Shown: piece by piece, positions 36,604 to 49,198 of the stretch | Layout of the letters: each line of letters opens with the position of its first letter | Position numbering within the stretch: the stretch's first letter is position 1 | From: Zoogloeaceae bacterium | GTDB taxonomy: Bacteria > Pseudomonadota > Gammaproteobacteria > Burkholderiales > Rhodocyclaceae | Assembly: GCA_016791005.1 (NCBI GenBank) | Contig: JAEUNY010000073.1 | Location: 1-64,000 of the forward strand | Reading direction: 5' to 3' | Length of the DNA: 64,000 nucleotides | Program-made: the position numbers and the translations under genes | The notes under the pieces: model-generated | Told to the model about the DNA's origin: nothing | The model's input: only the letters and a program-made list of their open reading frames with translations | Databases searched by the model: none

Positions 36604-38202
36604 ATGCCTTCCCTGGACTATCGCAACCCGGCGGATTGCCTCGCCTTCATCAAGGATCTGCCGCTGACGAACCTGGATGCAAGCCATCCCAGAGTATCGG
36701 AGATGGTGGCCACTCTGCTTGCCCAGCCTCCAGCGCCCAATCAGCATCTCGAGGTTCTCGAGGCGGCCCGGGAAGCCATTGTCTTCCTCCAGTTCGAACT
36801 GGGTCAGCGCTACGCGGCCCACCCCCTTCCGCCCAATAGTCGCGAAGAGGCCACGCTCCAGGCCGTCATCAAGTTATGGATCGACCTGGCCCGCTCCTAC
36901 GCCCTCATCCTGAGGGGGGACATGGAGTCCCGCACCTTGGAGGACCAGTACGCCCTCCTCGCCCAACGCCGCATCCAGAATGCAGGCAACTGTCTTTTGG
37001 AGTATTTCCGCGCCCATCGGGCCGTGCCCATCGATCAATGGTCCCAGTTTCACGACAGCTATGCGGTCGCAGAGAAGATGGGACTCGCCCAGACCCGGAT
37101 CAGCGACCCGCTCAACGATGTCTGGAAAGCCCAAAGCGGCGCAGAAGCCTACTGTGCGGTGCTTCTCGTTGATCTCGCCAATCCCTATGGCCGCAACCAA
37201 CGGGAATTTCAGCTGGTCTGCCAGTGGGCACAGCGGTTTGCCCCCTACTGCGGTCTAGCCGCCCCCAGCGAAGGGGAGGCACCTGGGAAGTACGGGCTCG
37301 ACCTGGCGGTGGATCAGGGCTTGCGCCCGATCGGACTGCTGGCGCCAAGTCTGACCCTGCGACGTTTCGACGGCCAGCGCCTGGCGAGCCAGATTCAAGC
37401 CGCCCTCACTCAGCTCAAGCAGGGGATGGCCCCCGCATCGCTCGGGCTGGGAGAGGACTGCGCAGCCGATACCGCCAGCCGGATCCTGATATCGCTGTAT
37501 CGCCCCTGGGGCTTGGCGGCCGCCGGCCGAAAATATCCGCGTCGGGCGAGTCGCGGGATCGCTGAGGTCGTGTCCCAATGGGAGGGGATTGCCTTCTACA
37601 TCGAAGGGCAGCCCTTCGTGCTCCCCAAAAAGCCCCGCACGGCCACGGGCCTCGCCACCGATCTCCACACCATGACCTTCGGAACCCGGGCCGACGATGC
37701 CGACTGGGACGAACGACGCCGGGCAAGCTACGTGAGGGAACACAATCTCTCCCCCCGCGGCTGGCAGGTGGTGGATCAATCGGTCAGCGGATTCCGCCTC
37801 CAGCGCAAGCCCGAGGATGAACGGACCGAACACCGGCAGCTGATTGCGATCAAACCCTCCGATGGCAAGCAACATCTCCTCGCCATCATCAGCTGGCTGA
37901 TGTTCCGGCAAGACAACTTCCTGGAAGCCGGCATCTACATTCTGCCCGGGCTGCCCCGCGCAATCGCCATCCGCTCGCCGGGCCTGAGCAGCCAGTCCCA
38001 CAATCTCTTCGAACTGGGCTTCATGCTCCCGGCCGTCCCCGCACTCCAGGCGGAAGCGACCCTCGTGGTTCCCCTGGGCTGGTACCAGGCCGATCGCCCC
38101 GTGGAAATCCGGGGCGAGCCCTCCCGACGAGTCCGGATGGTGAACTGCCTGGTCCGCGGTGCCAACTTCGAGCAGGTGACGTTCACCAACGACCTGCCCT
38201 AG
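36604..38202 (+). CDS. Uncharacterised protein with PilZ-like c-di-GMP motifs
   Basis: A 532-residue soluble protein that I cannot assign to a named family with certainty. The first ~240 residues are mainly helical. The C-terminal half carries RKYPRR (309-314), fitting RxxxR, and VVDQSVSGFRLQ with DxSxxG at 391-396, the two c-di-GMP-binding motifs of PilZ domains. They are about 80 residues apart instead of the usual 20-30, implying an insertion. A c-di-GMP effector role is inferred. It converges on phoR with a nine-base gap. Confidence 0.6.
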   Translation: MPSLDYRNPADCLAFIKDLPLTNLDASHPRVSEMVATLLAQPPAPNQHLEVLEAAREAIVFLQFELGQRYAAHPLPPNSREEATLQAVIKLWIDLARSYALILRGDMESRTLEDQYALLAQRRIQNAGNCLLEYFRAHRAVPIDQWSQFHDSYAVAEKMGLAQTRISDPLNDVWKAQSGAEAYCAVLLVDLANPYGRNQREFQLVCQWAQRFAPYCGLAAPSEGEAPGKYGLDLAVDQGLRPIGLLAPSLTLRRFDGQRLASQIQAALTQLKQGMAPASLGLGEDCAADTASRILISLYRPWGLAAAGRKYPRRASRGIAEVVSQWEGIAFYIEGQPFVLPKKPRTATGLATDLHTMTFGTRADDADWDERRRASYVREHNLSPRGWQVVDQSVSGFRLQRKPEDERTEHRQLIAIKPSDGKQHLLAIISWLMFRQDNFLEAGIYILPGLPRAIAIRSPGLSSQSHNLFELGFMLPAVPALQAEATLVVPLGWYQADRPVEIRGEPSRRVRMVNCLVRGANFEQVTFTNDLP

Positions 38203-38211
38203 GCACCCACT

Positions 38212-39537
38212 TTACGATGGCGTCATCGCCATGAAGCGCTTGGTGGGCAGCAGTGCGGTAAAAGTGCTTCCTCGGCCCGGCATGCTGTCGACGCGCAGCG
38301 CCCCATGATGTCGGGAAAGCACGTGCTTCACGATGGCGAGCCCCAACCCGGTGCCGCCGCTTTCCCGTGAGCGTCCCCGATCCACGCGGTAGAAGCGCTC
38401 GGTGAGGCGCAGGATATGCTCCTGGGCGATACCAATTCCGTTGTCCTGAACGATGAAGGCCATGCCCTCCGCCACGGGGCGCCAGGTCAGCCGGATCTGA
38501 CCGCCTTCGGGCGTGTAGCGCACCGCATTGGTGGCCAGATTGGCAAAGGCGCTGCGCAATTCCTTATGGCTCCCCCGCAGGAGACCGTCCTGCTGAATGT
38601 CGAGCTCGATCCGGTGGCGCCCCCGCGAGATCAGCTCCGCATCCTGACGCACCTCCGCGAGAAGCTCGCTGATCACGATGTCCTCCTCATCAGGCTCCGG
38701 CGCACCGGTCTCAAGGGCTGAAAGGCTCAATAAGTCATCGATCAGCCGTTGCATGCGCTGCGTCTGATCCGAAGCCATGGCCAGGAAATGACGAATTTGA
38801 TCCGGCTCGTAATCTTCGATCCCGTCCTCGACAGTTTCCAGGAAGCCGCGCACCACCGTCAGCGGTGTCCGAAGCTCATGGGACACATTGGCGACAAAAT
38901 CACTGCGCATCTTTTCCAGGCGCTCGAGTTGGGTGATGTCTCGGGAGAGGAGCAGCTTCTGATTGTCGCCGTAGGGGATGACCTGGATCTGCAGGGTGGC
39001 GCGGCTATGGCGTGTTGATTGGAACAGGAGAGGCTGGGCATGGTGGTCAGACTTCAGGAACGCCACAAATGCGGGCTCACGAACCAGATTGGTGATGGGA
39101 GCGCCAAGATCCCGGGATGCGTCGAGACCAAATTGCCGCTCCGCCTGATGATTGGCCCACTCGATCGCATCGCCGGCTGAGAGGTACACCACACCGTCGG
39201 GCATGGCCTGGCTAGCGCTGCGGAATTGATCAAGGGCCGAAGAGAGGTGCCGGCGCTGAGCCTCGGAAATGCGCGAGCGCCGACTGAGGTCCGAAAAGAC
39301 CAAATCCCACAACCCACCCGCAAGGGGCAGCGGCGTGCCGAGGGGCTTGCGGGTCCAATCGACTAAAGCCCACATGTTCGCCAGGTGGTAGACGGCCAGA
39401 CCGAGCAAAGCCGCCGCGAAGACACTGAGGGCCCAAACCGGCCCAGCGGCAAGTCCGACCCCCAGGGCGATGATGCCCAGGAGAATCAGGGCGGTGGCAC
39501 CCCAGATCCAGATGTAGCCGGTCGAACGAATAAACAC
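38212..39537 (-). CDS. phoR: Phosphate regulon sensor histidine kinase PhoR
   Basis: PhoR autophosphorylates under phosphate limitation and phosphorylates PhoB. The 441-residue product has two membrane helices near the N-terminus (about 10-55) and a PAS domain (about 115-200, MPDGVVYLSAGDAIEW). The H box is FVANVSHELRTPLTVVRGF. The HATPase has N, G1, F and G2 boxes (NLATNAVRYTPEGG, VQDNGIGIAQEH, GTGLGLAIVKHVLSRH). It follows phoB by 37 bases. Confidence 0.95.
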   Translation of the reverse strand: MFIRSTGYIWIWGATALILLGIIALGVGLAAGPVWALSVFAAALLGLAVYHLANMWALVDWTRKPLGTPLPLAGGLWDLVFSDLSRRSRISEAQRRHLSSALDQFRSASQAMPDGVVYLSAGDAIEWANHQAERQFGLDASRDLGAPITNLVREPAFVAFLKSDHHAQPLLFQSTRHSRATLQIQVIPYGDNQKLLLSRDITQLERLEKMRSDFVANVSHELRTPLTVVRGFLETVEDGIEDYEPDQIRHFLAMASDQTQRMQRLIDDLLSLSALETGAPEPDEEDIVISELLAEVRQDAELISRGRHRIELDIQQDGLLRGSHKELRSAFANLATNAVRYTPEGGQIRLTWRPVAEGMAFIVQDNGIGIAQEHILRLTERFYRVDRGRSRESGGTGLGLAIVKHVLSRHHGALRVDSMPGRGSTFTALLPTKRFMAMTPS

Positions 39538-39574
39538 CCCTCCTGCGCATGAATTCCCCGGGGAGGATACCCCG

Positions 39575-40270
39575 TCAGCCTGACACCTGGGCCGAAATCC
39601 GGTAGCCGCTGCCCCGCACGGTCTGAATCAGATGGTGATGACCCGTGGCTTCCAGGGCCGATCTGAGGCGCCGAATGTGGACATCCACGGTCCGTTCCTC
39701 CACAAACACGTGGTCGCCCCAAACTTGATCCAGAAGTTGGGGCCGAGAATGGACCCGCTCCGGATGGGTCATGAGGAAGTGGAGGAGACGGAATTCCGTG
39801 GGGCCGAGATTGATGGCCCGCCCCATTGCCGTGACCCGATGGGTCAGCGGATCCAGGTGCAATCCCGCGATGTCCACAGGGTCCTCCGTCGCCTGGGGGG
39901 CGCGGCGACGCAGGACGGCCTTGATCCTCGCCACGAGTTCCCTCGGACTAAAAGGCTTGGTGATGTAATCGTCAGCACCGGTTTCGAGCCCCTGCACCTT
40001 GTCCTGCTCCTCACCGCGAGCCGTGAGCATGATGATCGGGATGGCCCGGGTTCGGTCATCATGGCGGAGACGTCGAGCCAGTTCGATCCCCGAGATGCCC
40101 GGCAACATCCAGTCAAGGAGCACAAGGTCCGGCAGGGCGTCCCGCAGTAACCTCAGCGCGGTTTCGCCATCTCCGGCGGGCACCACGTGGTGACCGGCGC
40201 GGGTCAGATTGGCACTGATCAGTTCCTGGATGGCGGGCTCGTCCTCGACAAGCAAAATGTTCGCAGCCAT
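39575..40270 (-). CDS. phoB: Phosphate regulon response regulator PhoB
   Basis: PhoB is the OmpR-class activator of the Pho regulon. The 231 residues have the receiver domain with the acidic pair in LVEDEPAIQ, phospho-acceptor Asp in [10 protein letters not shown], Lys in [10 protein letters not shown], and a winged-helix DNA-binding domain ending [12 protein letters not shown] Pho-box-like element lies 41 bases upstream of its start, consistent with autoregulation. Confidence 0.96.
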   Translation of the reverse strand: MAANILLVEDEPAIQELISANLTRAGHHVVPAGDGETALRLLRDALPDLVLLDWMLPGISGIELARRLRHDDRTRAIPIIMLTARGEEQDKVQGLETGADDYITKPFSPRELVARIKAVLRRRAPQATEDPVDIAGLHLDPLTHRVTAMGRAINLGPTEFRLLHFLMTHPERVHSRPQLLDQVWGDHVFVEERTVDVHIRRLRSALEATGHHHLIQTVRGSGYRISAQVSG

Positions 40271-40310
40271 AAGCGGGCTCCATAGTTTGATCGCGAGTCT
40301 ATTGCAGGCG

Positions 40311-40328
40311 GGTTACGTTTTCATGACA
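40311..40328 (-). promoter_or_regulatory. Pho-box-like element upstream of phoB
   Basis: On the minus strand the site reads CTGTCATGAAAACGTAAC. The first half-site matches the PhoB consensus CTGTCAT exactly; the second is weak. A plausible -10 (CAATAG) follows at about the distance seen in PhoB-activated promoters. Confidence 0.5.
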
Positions 40329-40416
40329 GCCAACGCCAATAGGGGGCGGCAGCCCCAGCGGATAAGGGTTTGAATTGGAGTTATCATGCTGCCTTGCACA
40401 CAAGGCACCGCAACCC

Positions 40417-40842
40417 ATGGCAGGACTCGACCCCAACACTCCGGTTCCGACGGACATCACCCTGCACCGCAAATCCAAGACCTTGGAATTGGTTTTTGAT
40501 GACGGGGCGCATTTCGATCTCCCCTTCGAATTCCTGCGTGTCTATTCACCCTCCGCGGAGGTGCGTGGCCACGGCGTTGGCCAGGAGATCCTGCAGCAGG
40601 GCAAAATGAAGGTAGACATCGTCAGGGTCGAACCCGTGGGGGTCTACGCCATCAAACTGGTGTTTTCGGATGGCCATGACAGCGGTCTCTATTCATGGGA
40701 CTACCTTCACCTTCTCGGTTCCCGCCACGAGGAACTCTGGCAAGAGTACCTGCGCCGCCTCGCCGTGGAAGGTGGTAGCCGTGACCCGGCACAGGTTGAA
40801 CCTCCCGCCCCACACCAAGGCTGCTCCACCCACCGGCACTGA
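40417..40842 (+). CDS. DUF971 (GBBH-like N-terminal) protein
   Basis: A 141-residue protein starting [20 protein letters not shown]. It matches DUF971, the small domain found at the N-terminus of gamma-butyrobetaine hydroxylase and next to ubiE in many proteobacteria: [41 protein letters not shown]. No catalytic residues are known. It ends six bases before ubiE and is probably cotranscribed. A longer in-frame start at 40375 has no family sequence. Confidence 0.88.
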   Translation: MAGLDPNTPVPTDITLHRKSKTLELVFDDGAHFDLPFEFLRVYSPSAEVRGHGVGQEILQQGKMKVDIVRVEPVGVYAIKLVFSDGHDSGLYSWDYLHLLGSRHEELWQEYLRRLAVEGGSRDPAQVEPPAPHQGCSTHRH

Positions 40843-40847
40843 TTGCG

Positions 40848-41585
40848 ATGAACGACAAATCAACCCATTTTGGCTTTGAAACGGTCGCCGAGGCGGACAA
40901 GGCACGCCGGGTGGCAGGCGTCTTTTCCTCGGTGGCCGAAAGTTATGACGTGATGAACGACCTGATGTCGATGGGCCTACATCGCCTCTGGAAACACTTC
41001 ACGATTCAGGTTGCGGGCGTTCGCACTGGGGACCGCGTGCTGGATGTTGCCGGTGGTACCGGCGATTTGTCCCTGGCGTTCGCCAAAAAGGTTGGGCCAA
41101 AAGGGGCTGTTTGGCTTACCGACATCAATCAGGCCATGTTGTCGCGCGGCCGCGACAGACTGGTCGATCACGGCTACACCCTGCCCGTTGCGCGATGCGA
41201 CGCAGAAAAGCTTCCCTTCCCGGATGGCTATTTTGACTGTGTGACCGTCGCCTTCGGACTACGGAACATGACCCACAAGGATGCTGCGCTGAAGGAGATG
41301 GCGCGGGTCCTCAAGCCGGGCGGACGCCTGCTGGTACTGGAATTTTCACGGGTGTGGGCACCCTTGGCTCCTGCCTACGACTTTTATTCTTTCAAGATCC
41401 TGCCCTGGCTGGGAGACAAGGTTGCCAAGGATGCAGACAGCTATCGCTACCTCGCTGAATCGATCCGCATGCACCCTGCGCAGCCGGAACTGAAGACGAT
41501 GATGGAGGAAGCGGGTCTGGCACGGGTCGATTATTTCAACCTGACCGGCGGTGTCGTCGCACTCCACCGGGGATATCGAATTTGA
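40848..41585 (+). CDS. ubiE: Ubiquinone/menaquinone C-methyltransferase UbiE
   Basis: UbiE is the SAM-dependent C-methyltransferase of ubiquinone (and menaquinone) biosynthesis. The 245-residue product contains [19 protein letters not shown], the SAM motif [18 protein letters not shown], and [20 protein letters not shown]. The C-terminal [16 protein letters not shown] is characteristic. It is followed by ubiJ in the usual order, but ubiB is not next and does not occur in the window. Confidence 0.97.
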   Translation: MNDKSTHFGFETVAEADKARRVAGVFSSVAESYDVMNDLMSMGLHRLWKHFTIQVAGVRTGDRVLDVAGGTGDLSLAFAKKVGPKGAVWLTDINQAMLSRGRDRLVDHGYTLPVARCDAEKLPFPDGYFDCVTVAFGLRNMTHKDAALKEMARVLKPGGRLLVLEFSRVWAPLAPAYDFYSFKILPWLGDKVAKDADSYRYLAESIRMHPAQPELKTMMEEAGLARVDYFNLTGGVVALHRGYRI

Positions 41586-41607
41586 ATACCGGCACCAAGG
41601 GCATGCC

Positions 41608-42261
41608 ATGTCCTCACCCCCTCGCGTAATTCGTCCGTTGCCTGATTCGTCGGGCTCAACCTTGTTAGCCACCGCCGTCGCAGGCGTGCTCAATCACCTC
41701 CTGGATGAGGCCGAGTGGGCCAGAGCCCGGCTGCAACCCCACACCGGACGCGTCGCCGCCCTGGAATTCCCCGCTGGTCGCATTCGCCTGCTCATCGGAG
41801 ATGGCGGCAGGTTCGCCTCCGAGGACAATGACCAGGGATCAGAAGATTTGATCTTGAGCTTCCCCGCCAACGCGGTGGAAGGCCTCTGGTCAGGGCTGGA
41901 CGTGGCGATGCGCCACGTCCAGGTTTCCGGCAATGCGGAATTCGGTGAAGCTCTTGGCTTCGTCCTACGCAACCTCCGCTGGGACGCCGAGGCGGATATG
42001 GCACGGTTGGTTGGTGATACGCTCGCCCCAAGAATCGCGCGCGGCGCACGGAACGTCTTCAACTGGCAGCATCAGGCGGTACGGCGTTCAACCGAAAATC
42101 TTCGGGACTTCCTGGTTTTCGAGCGTCCCACCATTGTTGCCCAACCCCAACTCCGGGAATTGTCCATCGACCTCCTCGAATTTCGGGATCGGATGGCTCG
42201 TCTCGAAAAACGCCTGGATAAATTGGTCCCATCATCCCAGGGCGCTGTTCCTCAGAAATGA
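41608..42261 (+). CDS. ubiJ: Ubiquinone biosynthesis accessory factor UbiJ (SCP2 domain)
   Basis: UbiJ carries an SCP2 lipid-binding domain and scaffolds the soluble Ubi complex. The 217-residue product starts MSSPPRVIRPLPDSSG and has the SCP2-like beta region (about 20-115). A C-terminal coiled coil (RELSIDLLEFRDRMARLEKR) completes it. It lies 22 bases after ubiE and runs directly into a strong terminator. Confidence 0.9.
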   Translation: MSSPPRVIRPLPDSSGSTLLATAVAGVLNHLLDEAEWARARLQPHTGRVAALEFPAGRIRLLIGDGGRFASEDNDQGSEDLILSFPANAVEGLWSGLDVAMRHVQVSGNAEFGEALGFVLRNLRWDAEADMARLVGDTLAPRIARGARNVFNWQHQAVRRSTENLRDFLVFERPTIVAQPQLRELSIDLLEFRDRMARLEKRLDKLVPSSQGAVPQK

Positions 42262-42287
42262 AAAGGCGGCCCTAAAAGCCGCCTTTT
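42261..42287. terminator. Bidirectional intrinsic terminator between ubiJ and atpC
   Basis: A perfect 10-bp stem AAAAGGCGGC/GCCGCCTTTT with a seven-base loop lies at the ubiJ stop and 29 bases past the atpC stop. A and T flanks let it end both the ubi transcript and the atp operon. Confidence 0.9.
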
Positions 42288-42315
42288 GATCTAAACCAAC
42301 TACCCGGAAGAAGGA

Positions 42316-42741
42316 TCAGTGACCCCGCTTGCGCAGCTTTTGAATGGCTGCCAATTGCGCCAGAGCCTCGGACAACTCAGCCTGAGCACGGGCGTAATCC
42401 ACCGTTGAATCGTGATTCTGGAGGGCCTCTTCCGCCAACCGCTTGGCTTCAAGCGCCTTGGCTTCATCAAGATCCTTGCCTCGAATGGCGGTGTCAGCCA
42501 ACACCGTGACCAAGCCTGGCTGAACCTCGAGCATTCCTCCGGCCACGAAGACCAGTTCCTCTTCGGCCTGGTTCTGCGGCTTGACCCGCACCGCGCCGGG
42601 CTTGATCCGGGTCATCAGCGGCATATGGCCGGGGAGAATCCCCAACTCACCTGCTTCTCCCGGTAGGGCCACGAACTCCGCCAAGCCGGAGAAGATTTGC
42701 TCCTCCGCGCTGACGATGTCTACATGTACCGTCATTACCAT
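42316..42741 (-). CDS. atpC: F1 ATP synthase epsilon subunit
   Basis: The 141-residue epsilon subunit couples gamma rotation to F1 and inhibits ATP hydrolysis. It has the N-terminal beta sandwich ([37 protein letters not shown]) and a C-terminal helical hairpin. AGAGGTGA upstream supports the first ATG, with a second ATG two codons in. It is the last gene of the operon. Confidence 0.96.
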   Translation of the reverse strand: MVMTVHVDIVSAEEQIFSGLAEFVALPGEAGELGILPGHMPLMTRIKPGAVRVKPQNQAEEELVFVAGGMLEVQPGLVTVLADTAIRGKDLDEAKALEAKRLAEEALQNHDSTVDYARAQAELSEALAQLAAIQKLRKRGH

Positions 42742-42802
42742 ACGTCATCACCTCTCGCGATTCGATCCCGGCTCCAAACGGAGCCGGGACGCAGCCACCG
42801 AA

Positions 42803-44215
<1,413 letters not shown>

Positions 44216-44226
44216 TCAATAATCCG

Positions 44227-45096
44227 TTACACCGCCGCGGCGCCGCTAACGATTTCCGCCAGTTCCTTGGTGATCCCCGCCTGGCGGGTCTTGTTGTAGA
44301 CCAGCTGAAGTTCGTTGATCACGTTCTTGGCGTTGTCGGACGCTGCCTTCATCGCCACCATTCGTGCACTCTGTTCAGACGCCATGTTTTCGGCGACCGC
44401 CTGGTACACCAACGCCTCGACATAGCGCACAAGAAGTTCGTCGATGACGGTTTGGGCATCCGGCTCGTAGAGATAGTCCCAGCTCGTTTCCGGCGTACCC
44501 AGCCTGTCACCGGAGAGCGGCAACAACTGCTCCAGCACAGGCTCCTGCTTCATGGTGTTTATGAAGCGGGTGTAGGCCAGATAGACCACGTCCAGCTCGC
44601 CGGCCTGAAACGCGTCGAGCATGACCTTGACGGGGCCAATCAGCTTTTCGAGATGCGGGGTATCGCCCAGTTGCGTCACATGGGAGATCACCTTCCCTCC
44701 GATGCGCTGAACGAATCCATAGCCTTTGTTTCCGATGCAGGTGCACCGGATGTCGGCCACGCCCTGGCTTTCCCATTCTTTCATCCCGTTCAAGGCGATT
44801 CGAAGCACGTTGGTGTTCAGGCCACCACACAGACCTTTGTCGGTGGTGACCAAAATCAGACCGACTCGCTTCACCTGAGCAGGTTTAATGAGAAAGGGGT
44901 GCTTATAGTCCGAAATGCTGGCCTGGGACAGGTTCGCTGCGAGCCGGCGGATCTTTTCGGCATAGGGGCGGGCGGCCCGCATCCGTTCTTGCGCTTTGCG
45001 CATTTTGGATGCGGCCACCATCTCCATGGCCTTCGTGATCTTGCGAGTGTTCTGCACACTCTTGATCTTGGTACGGATTTCCTTTCCGCCTGCCAT
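44227..45096 (-). CDS. atpG: F1 ATP synthase gamma subunit
   Basis: The 289-residue central-stalk subunit. The N-terminal helix starts [20 protein letters not shown] and continues [15 protein letters not shown]. The C-terminal helix with [19 protein letters not shown] fits into the alpha3-beta3 core. [12 protein letters not shown] marks the Rossmann-like part. Confidence 0.97.
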   Translation of the reverse strand: MAGGKEIRTKIKSVQNTRKITKAMEMVAASKMRKAQERMRAARPYAEKIRRLAANLSQASISDYKHPFLIKPAQVKRVGLILVTTDKGLCGGLNTNVLRIALNGMKEWESQGVADIRCTCIGNKGYGFVQRIGGKVISHVTQLGDTPHLEKLIGPVKVMLDAFQAGELDVVYLAYTRFINTMKQEPVLEQLLPLSGDRLGTPETSWDYLYEPDAQTVIDELLVRYVEALVYQAVAENMASEQSARMVAMKAASDNAKNVINELQLVYNKTRQAGITKELAEIVSGAAAV

Positions 45097-45114
45097 GTTC
45101 GGTCTCCGCCTCCC

Positions 45115-46653
45115 TTAGGACCAGGACTTCTTGAAGTCTTGGATGGCTCCGGCCAGTTCCTTCTCGGAATCGGCGTCGAGTTCCTTGGTCGTCAGGATCT
45201 TGTTAATCAGACTGGCATGCTTGGTCTTCACGTATTGGTGGAGGGCTTGCTCGCAGGCAAGGGCCCGAGCCACGGGAACGTCATCGAAGTAGCCTTTTTC
45301 CGCAGCGTACAAAGTTACCCCCATATCCGCGATGTTCAGCGGTGAATACTGGGGCTGCTTCATCAATTCGGTCACCAGCCGACCGCGTTCCAACTGCTTA
45401 CGCGTGGCTTCGTCGAGGTCCGATGCGAATTGCGCGAAGGCCGCCAATTCCCGGTACTGAGCAAGCGCGAGACGCACGCCACCACCCAGCTTCTTGATGA
45501 TCTTGGTCTGGGCTGCACCACCCACCCGCGACACGGAGATACCGGCGTTAATGGCAGGACGGATACCGGCGTTGAAGAGGTCGGTTTCTAGGAAGATCTG
45601 GCCGTCGGTAATCGAGATCACGTTCGTAGGCACGAACGCCGACACGTCACCGGCTTGGGTTTCAATCACCGGCAGCGCCGTGAGAGAACCGGTCTGACCC
45701 TTTACTTCACCATTGGTGAACTTCTCGACATATTCCGCGTTGACCCGGGCAGCACGCTCCAGCAGACGGGAGTGCAGATAGAACACGTCGCCGGGATAGG
45801 CTTCACGACCCGGGGGGCGACGCAGCAGCAGGGACACTTGACGGTAGGCCCAGGCCTGCTTGGTCAGGTCATCATAGACAATCAGGGCGTCCTGACCACG
45901 ATCGCGGAAGTATTCGCCCATCGTACAGCCGGAGTAGGCTGCCAGATACTGGGTTGCAGCAGACTCGGAGGCCGAGGCGGCAACGACGATGGTGAATTCC
46001 ATCGCGCCATGCTCTTCCAGTTTGCGCACCACGTTGGCGATGGTCGAGGCCTTTTGGCCGATCGCAACGTAGACGCAGGTCATGTTCTGACCCTTCTGGT
46101 TGATGATCGCATCGACGGCGACTGCGGTCTTCCCAGTCTGGCGGTCACCAATGATCAATTCCCGCTGACCCCGTCCGATCGGCACCATCGCATCCACCGA
46201 CTTCAGGCCGGTCTGCACCGGCTGAGCCACGGACTTACGAGCGATAACGCCCGGCGCGACCTTTTCGATCTTGTCGGTCATCTTGGCATTGATCGGGCCC
46301 TTGCCATCAATGGGCTGTCCGAGGGAATTAACCACCCGGCCAATCAATTCAGGTCCAACCGGAACTTCAAGAATACGACCAGTCGCCTTGACCGTATCGC
46401 CTTCCGTAATGTGCTCGTAGTCTCCGAGCACCACCGCACCAACGGAATCCCGCTCGAGGTTGAGCGCCAGTCCGAAAGTGCTACCGGGGAATTCGAGCAT
46501 TTCGCCCTGCATCACATCGGTCAGGCCATGGATTCGACAGATACCGTCCGTCACCGACACCACGGTGCCTTCGTTGCGCGAAGTGGCGGCAAGCTGCAGG
46601 TTCTGAATCCGGCTCTTAATCAGATCACTGATTTCAGAGGGGTTGAGTTGCAT
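45115..46653 (-). CDS. atpA: F1 ATP synthase alpha subunit
   Basis: The 512-residue alpha subunit with the non-catalytic nucleotide site. It starts [20 protein letters not shown]. The P-loop is [35 protein letters not shown] and the Arg finger segment [18 protein letters not shown] are present. It lies between atpH and atpG. Confidence 0.98.
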   Translation of the reverse strand: MQLNPSEISDLIKSRIQNLQLAATSRNEGTVVSVTDGICRIHGLTDVMQGEMLEFPGSTFGLALNLERDSVGAVVLGDYEHITEGDTVKATGRILEVPVGPELIGRVVNSLGQPIDGKGPINAKMTDKIEKVAPGVIARKSVAQPVQTGLKSVDAMVPIGRGQRELIIGDRQTGKTAVAVDAIINQKGQNMTCVYVAIGQKASTIANVVRKLEEHGAMEFTIVVAASASESAATQYLAAYSGCTMGEYFRDRGQDALIVYDDLTKQAWAYRQVSLLLRRPPGREAYPGDVFYLHSRLLERAARVNAEYVEKFTNGEVKGQTGSLTALPVIETQAGDVSAFVPTNVISITDGQIFLETDLFNAGIRPAINAGISVSRVGGAAQTKIIKKLGGGVRLALAQYRELAAFAQFASDLDEATRKQLERGRLVTELMKQPQYSPLNIADMGVTLYAAEKGYFDDVPVARALACEQALHQYVKTKHASLINKILTTKELDADSEKELAGAIQDFKKSWS

Positions 46654-46664
46654 TTGGATAGCTC

Positions 46665-47201
46665 CTAATTCTTAAGCGCAGCGGCCATGTTCGCGAGCTT
46701 GCCGCGTACTGAAGCGTCGATCACTTCGTCGCCGATGGTGACTCGCACTCCCCCGATTAACTCTGGATCGATAGTGACGACGACCTGGAGCTTGGTCTTA
46801 AACTTGGCTTCCAGATCTGCCACCAGCGCGGCCAGCGTTACGTCGTCCAAGGGGAAGGCGGAGGCGATTTTCGCCTCACTGACACCCTCTTGCTCGTTCT
46901 TTAGATCGACAAACAGGTCACGGATCTCTGGAAGCACCTGAAGCCGTTCGTTTTCCACGAGGACACGAACGAAGTTTTGCTGATCTGCCGTCAGACCGGC
47001 ACCTGCGACCCCAGTGATCACTCCGTAGAGCTGATCGGCGGACAGCTTTGGGTCATTGATGCACTCCCGCATGGCGGGATCGACGACAATCTGGGCAAGC
47101 TTTTCAAGCGCTTCCGACCAAGGCCCCAACGCTCCCTGCCCCTTTGCGAGCTTGAACGCTGCGTCGGCGTAAGGGCGCGCGATGGTGACGTTTTCGGCCA
47201 T
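46665..47201 (-). CDS. atpH: F1 ATP synthase delta subunit
   Basis: The 178-residue delta subunit links F1 to the peripheral stalk. It begins [20 protein letters not shown] and carries the C-terminal signature [20 protein letters not shown]. It lies between atpF and atpA. Confidence 0.96.
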   Translation of the reverse strand: MAENVTIARPYADAAFKLAKGQGALGPWSEALEKLAQIVVDPAMRECINDPKLSADQLYGVITGVAGAGLTADQQNFVRVLVENERLQVLPEIRDLFVDLKNEQEGVSEAKIASAFPLDDVTLAALVADLEAKFKTKLQVVVTIDPELIGGVRVTIGDEVIDASVRGKLANMAAALKN

Positions 47202-47204
47202 GAC

Positions 47205-47678
47205 TTATTGCAGTTCCTGTTTCAGGTTGGCAAGCAGGTCGGCGTGGGCCTGGGCATTGATCTCCTTGCGGAGAATCTTCTCGGCGCCGGCGACCGCAAG
47301 GTGGGCGACCTGATCACGCAGGGCTTCCTTGGCACGCTGCAGGGCAGCAGAGGCTTCGCCTTCCGCCTGCTCGCGCGCCGCGGTAACGATGCGAGCAGCA
47401 TCAGCCCGGGCCTCATCGAGGAAGTGTGTCGCCTGCTTCTCAGCGGCGGCGCGGACGTCGGTGGCGGATTCGCGGGCCTTGCGCAGCTCTTCGACGACCT
47501 TCTTCTCGGCGAGAGCGAGGTCAGCCTTAGCCTTGTCCGCAGCCGCCAGCCCGTCGGCGACCTTTTTCGCTCGCTCGTCCAGTGCCTTCACGATGGGTGG
47601 CCACACAAATTTCATTGTGACCCACGCCAGGATGAAGAACACAACGAGCTGGGCTACCAGGGTTGCGTTCAGATTCAC
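47205..47678 (-). CDS. atpF: Fo ATP synthase subunit b
   Basis: The 157-residue b subunit has one N-terminal membrane helix ([20 protein letters not shown]) and a long coiled coil rich in Ala, Lys and Glu. It dimerises as the peripheral stalk. [10 protein letters not shown] and KFVWPPI are typical. Confidence 0.96.
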   Translation of the reverse strand: MNLNATLVAQLVVFFILAWVTMKFVWPPIVKALDERAKKVADGLAAADKAKADLALAEKKVVEELRKARESATDVRAAAEKQATHFLDEARADAARIVTAAREQAEGEASAALQRAKEALRDQVAHLAVAGAEKILRKEINAQAHADLLANLKQELQ

Positions 47679-47714
47679 GGTGATCTTCCTTTATTCAGGT
47701 TGAACCGCGAGGGC

Positions 47715-47990
<276 letters not shown>

Positions 47991-48011
47991 CTAACTACGT
48001 CCCAACTAAAC

Positions 48012-48854
48012 TTAGTGGCTTTCGTGAGCCTGCCCGATATACACCAGGGTCAGCATCATGAAGATGAAGGCCTGCAGCGCGACGATCAGAATGTGGAACA
48101 CCGCCCAGATCGAACCAGCGATGATGTGACCGACAAAGCCCATCACCGTCGCGGTTCCTCCCAACAGCGCGATCAGCATGAACACCAATTCACCGGCATA
48201 CATGTTGCCGAACAGTCGCATGCCGTGGGAAACCGTCTTGGCCAGGAACTCAATCATCTGCATGAGGAAGTTCACCGGATACAGAAGGGGATGGCTACCA
48301 AAGGGCGCGGTGAATAGTTCGTGAACCCAGCCGCCAAGACCCTTGATCTTGACGTTGTAGTACAGACAGAGGAGCAGAACGCCGATGGACATCCCGAGCG
48401 TTGCACTGAGATCAGCCGTCGGCACCACACGCAGGTACGCGTGTTCGTTGCCGGAGATCATCGCCCAAATCTTGGGAAGCAGATCCACTGGCAGGAAGTC
48501 CATAGAGTTCATCAGGAAGATCCAGATGAACACCGTGAGGGCCACCGGGGCCACAAACTTCCGGGATTCTGCGCTATGCACGATTCCCTTGGCTTGATCG
48601 GCCACCATTTCTACCAAGATCTCCACCGCTGCCTGGAAGCGCCCGGGTACGCCGGACGTCGCCTTGTTTGCCGCTCGAATCAGGAAAAACAGGGTAATGA
48701 TGCCGAGGGAAATCGAGAAGAAGAGCGTATCGATATTCCACACACTCCAGTCGATCACCGCCTGCTGCGCATGGCCGGTCGAATTGAAGTGGGTCAGGTG
48801 GTGGACGATGTACTCGCCGGAGGTGGGTGCGTGAGCTTCTTGCCCTGTAGCCAT
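48012..48854 (-). CDS. atpB: Fo ATP synthase subunit a
   Basis: The 280-residue stator subunit that forms the proton half-channels. It has five to six hydrophobic segments. The essential Arg lies in the [19 protein letters not shown] helix. The C-terminus ([20 protein letters not shown]) is typical of the betaproteobacterial form. Confidence 0.97.
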   Translation of the reverse strand: MATGQEAHAPTSGEYIVHHLTHFNSTGHAQQAVIDWSVWNIDTLFFSISLGIITLFFLIRAANKATSGVPGRFQAAVEILVEMVADQAKGIVHSAESRKFVAPVALTVFIWIFLMNSMDFLPVDLLPKIWAMISGNEHAYLRVVPTADLSATLGMSIGVLLLCLYYNVKIKGLGGWVHELFTAPFGSHPLLYPVNFLMQMIEFLAKTVSHGMRLFGNMYAGELVFMLIALLGGTATVMGFVGHIIAGSIWAVFHILIVALQAFIFMMLTLVYIGQAHESH

Positions 48855-48856
48855 GG

Positions 48857-49198
48857 TCAGTTCTTCACCAAAAAAGCAAATAAATTCGCTTTAAGCGCCA
48901 GGACCAACCCGAGAAACAACGCCAGCCAGTGGACGTCGTGATACACGAGTCGAACCGCCGCCAACAATCCTACCGTTGAGGCAAGCTTGATCAGCTCACC
49001 CGCAAAAAAGGCAGTCGGGTACGATGCGTCCGGACGGCGAGACACCGCACTCAAACGCATGGCGAACAAAAAATTGGGAAGAAAACAGGCTGCGCCTCCC
49101 AACGCCGCCGACACCGCTCCACGCAATCCCGCAAAACTTGCGGCTACCAACGCCGCCATCATTGTCGCGCCGATCTGCAGGGCAACTGCCTTATACAT
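48857..49198 (-). CDS. atpI: ATP synthase protein I
   Basis: A 113-residue hydrophobic protein with four membrane segments, starting [20 protein letters not shown], including [16 protein letters not shown]. AtpI helps assemble the c-ring. It heads the operon, as usual. Confidence 0.9.
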   Translation of the reverse strand: MYKAVALQIGATMMAALVAASFAGLRGAVSAALGGAACFLPNFLFAMRLSAVSRRPDASYPTAFFAGELIKLASTVGLLAAVRLVYHDVHWLALFLGLVLALKANLFAFLVKN

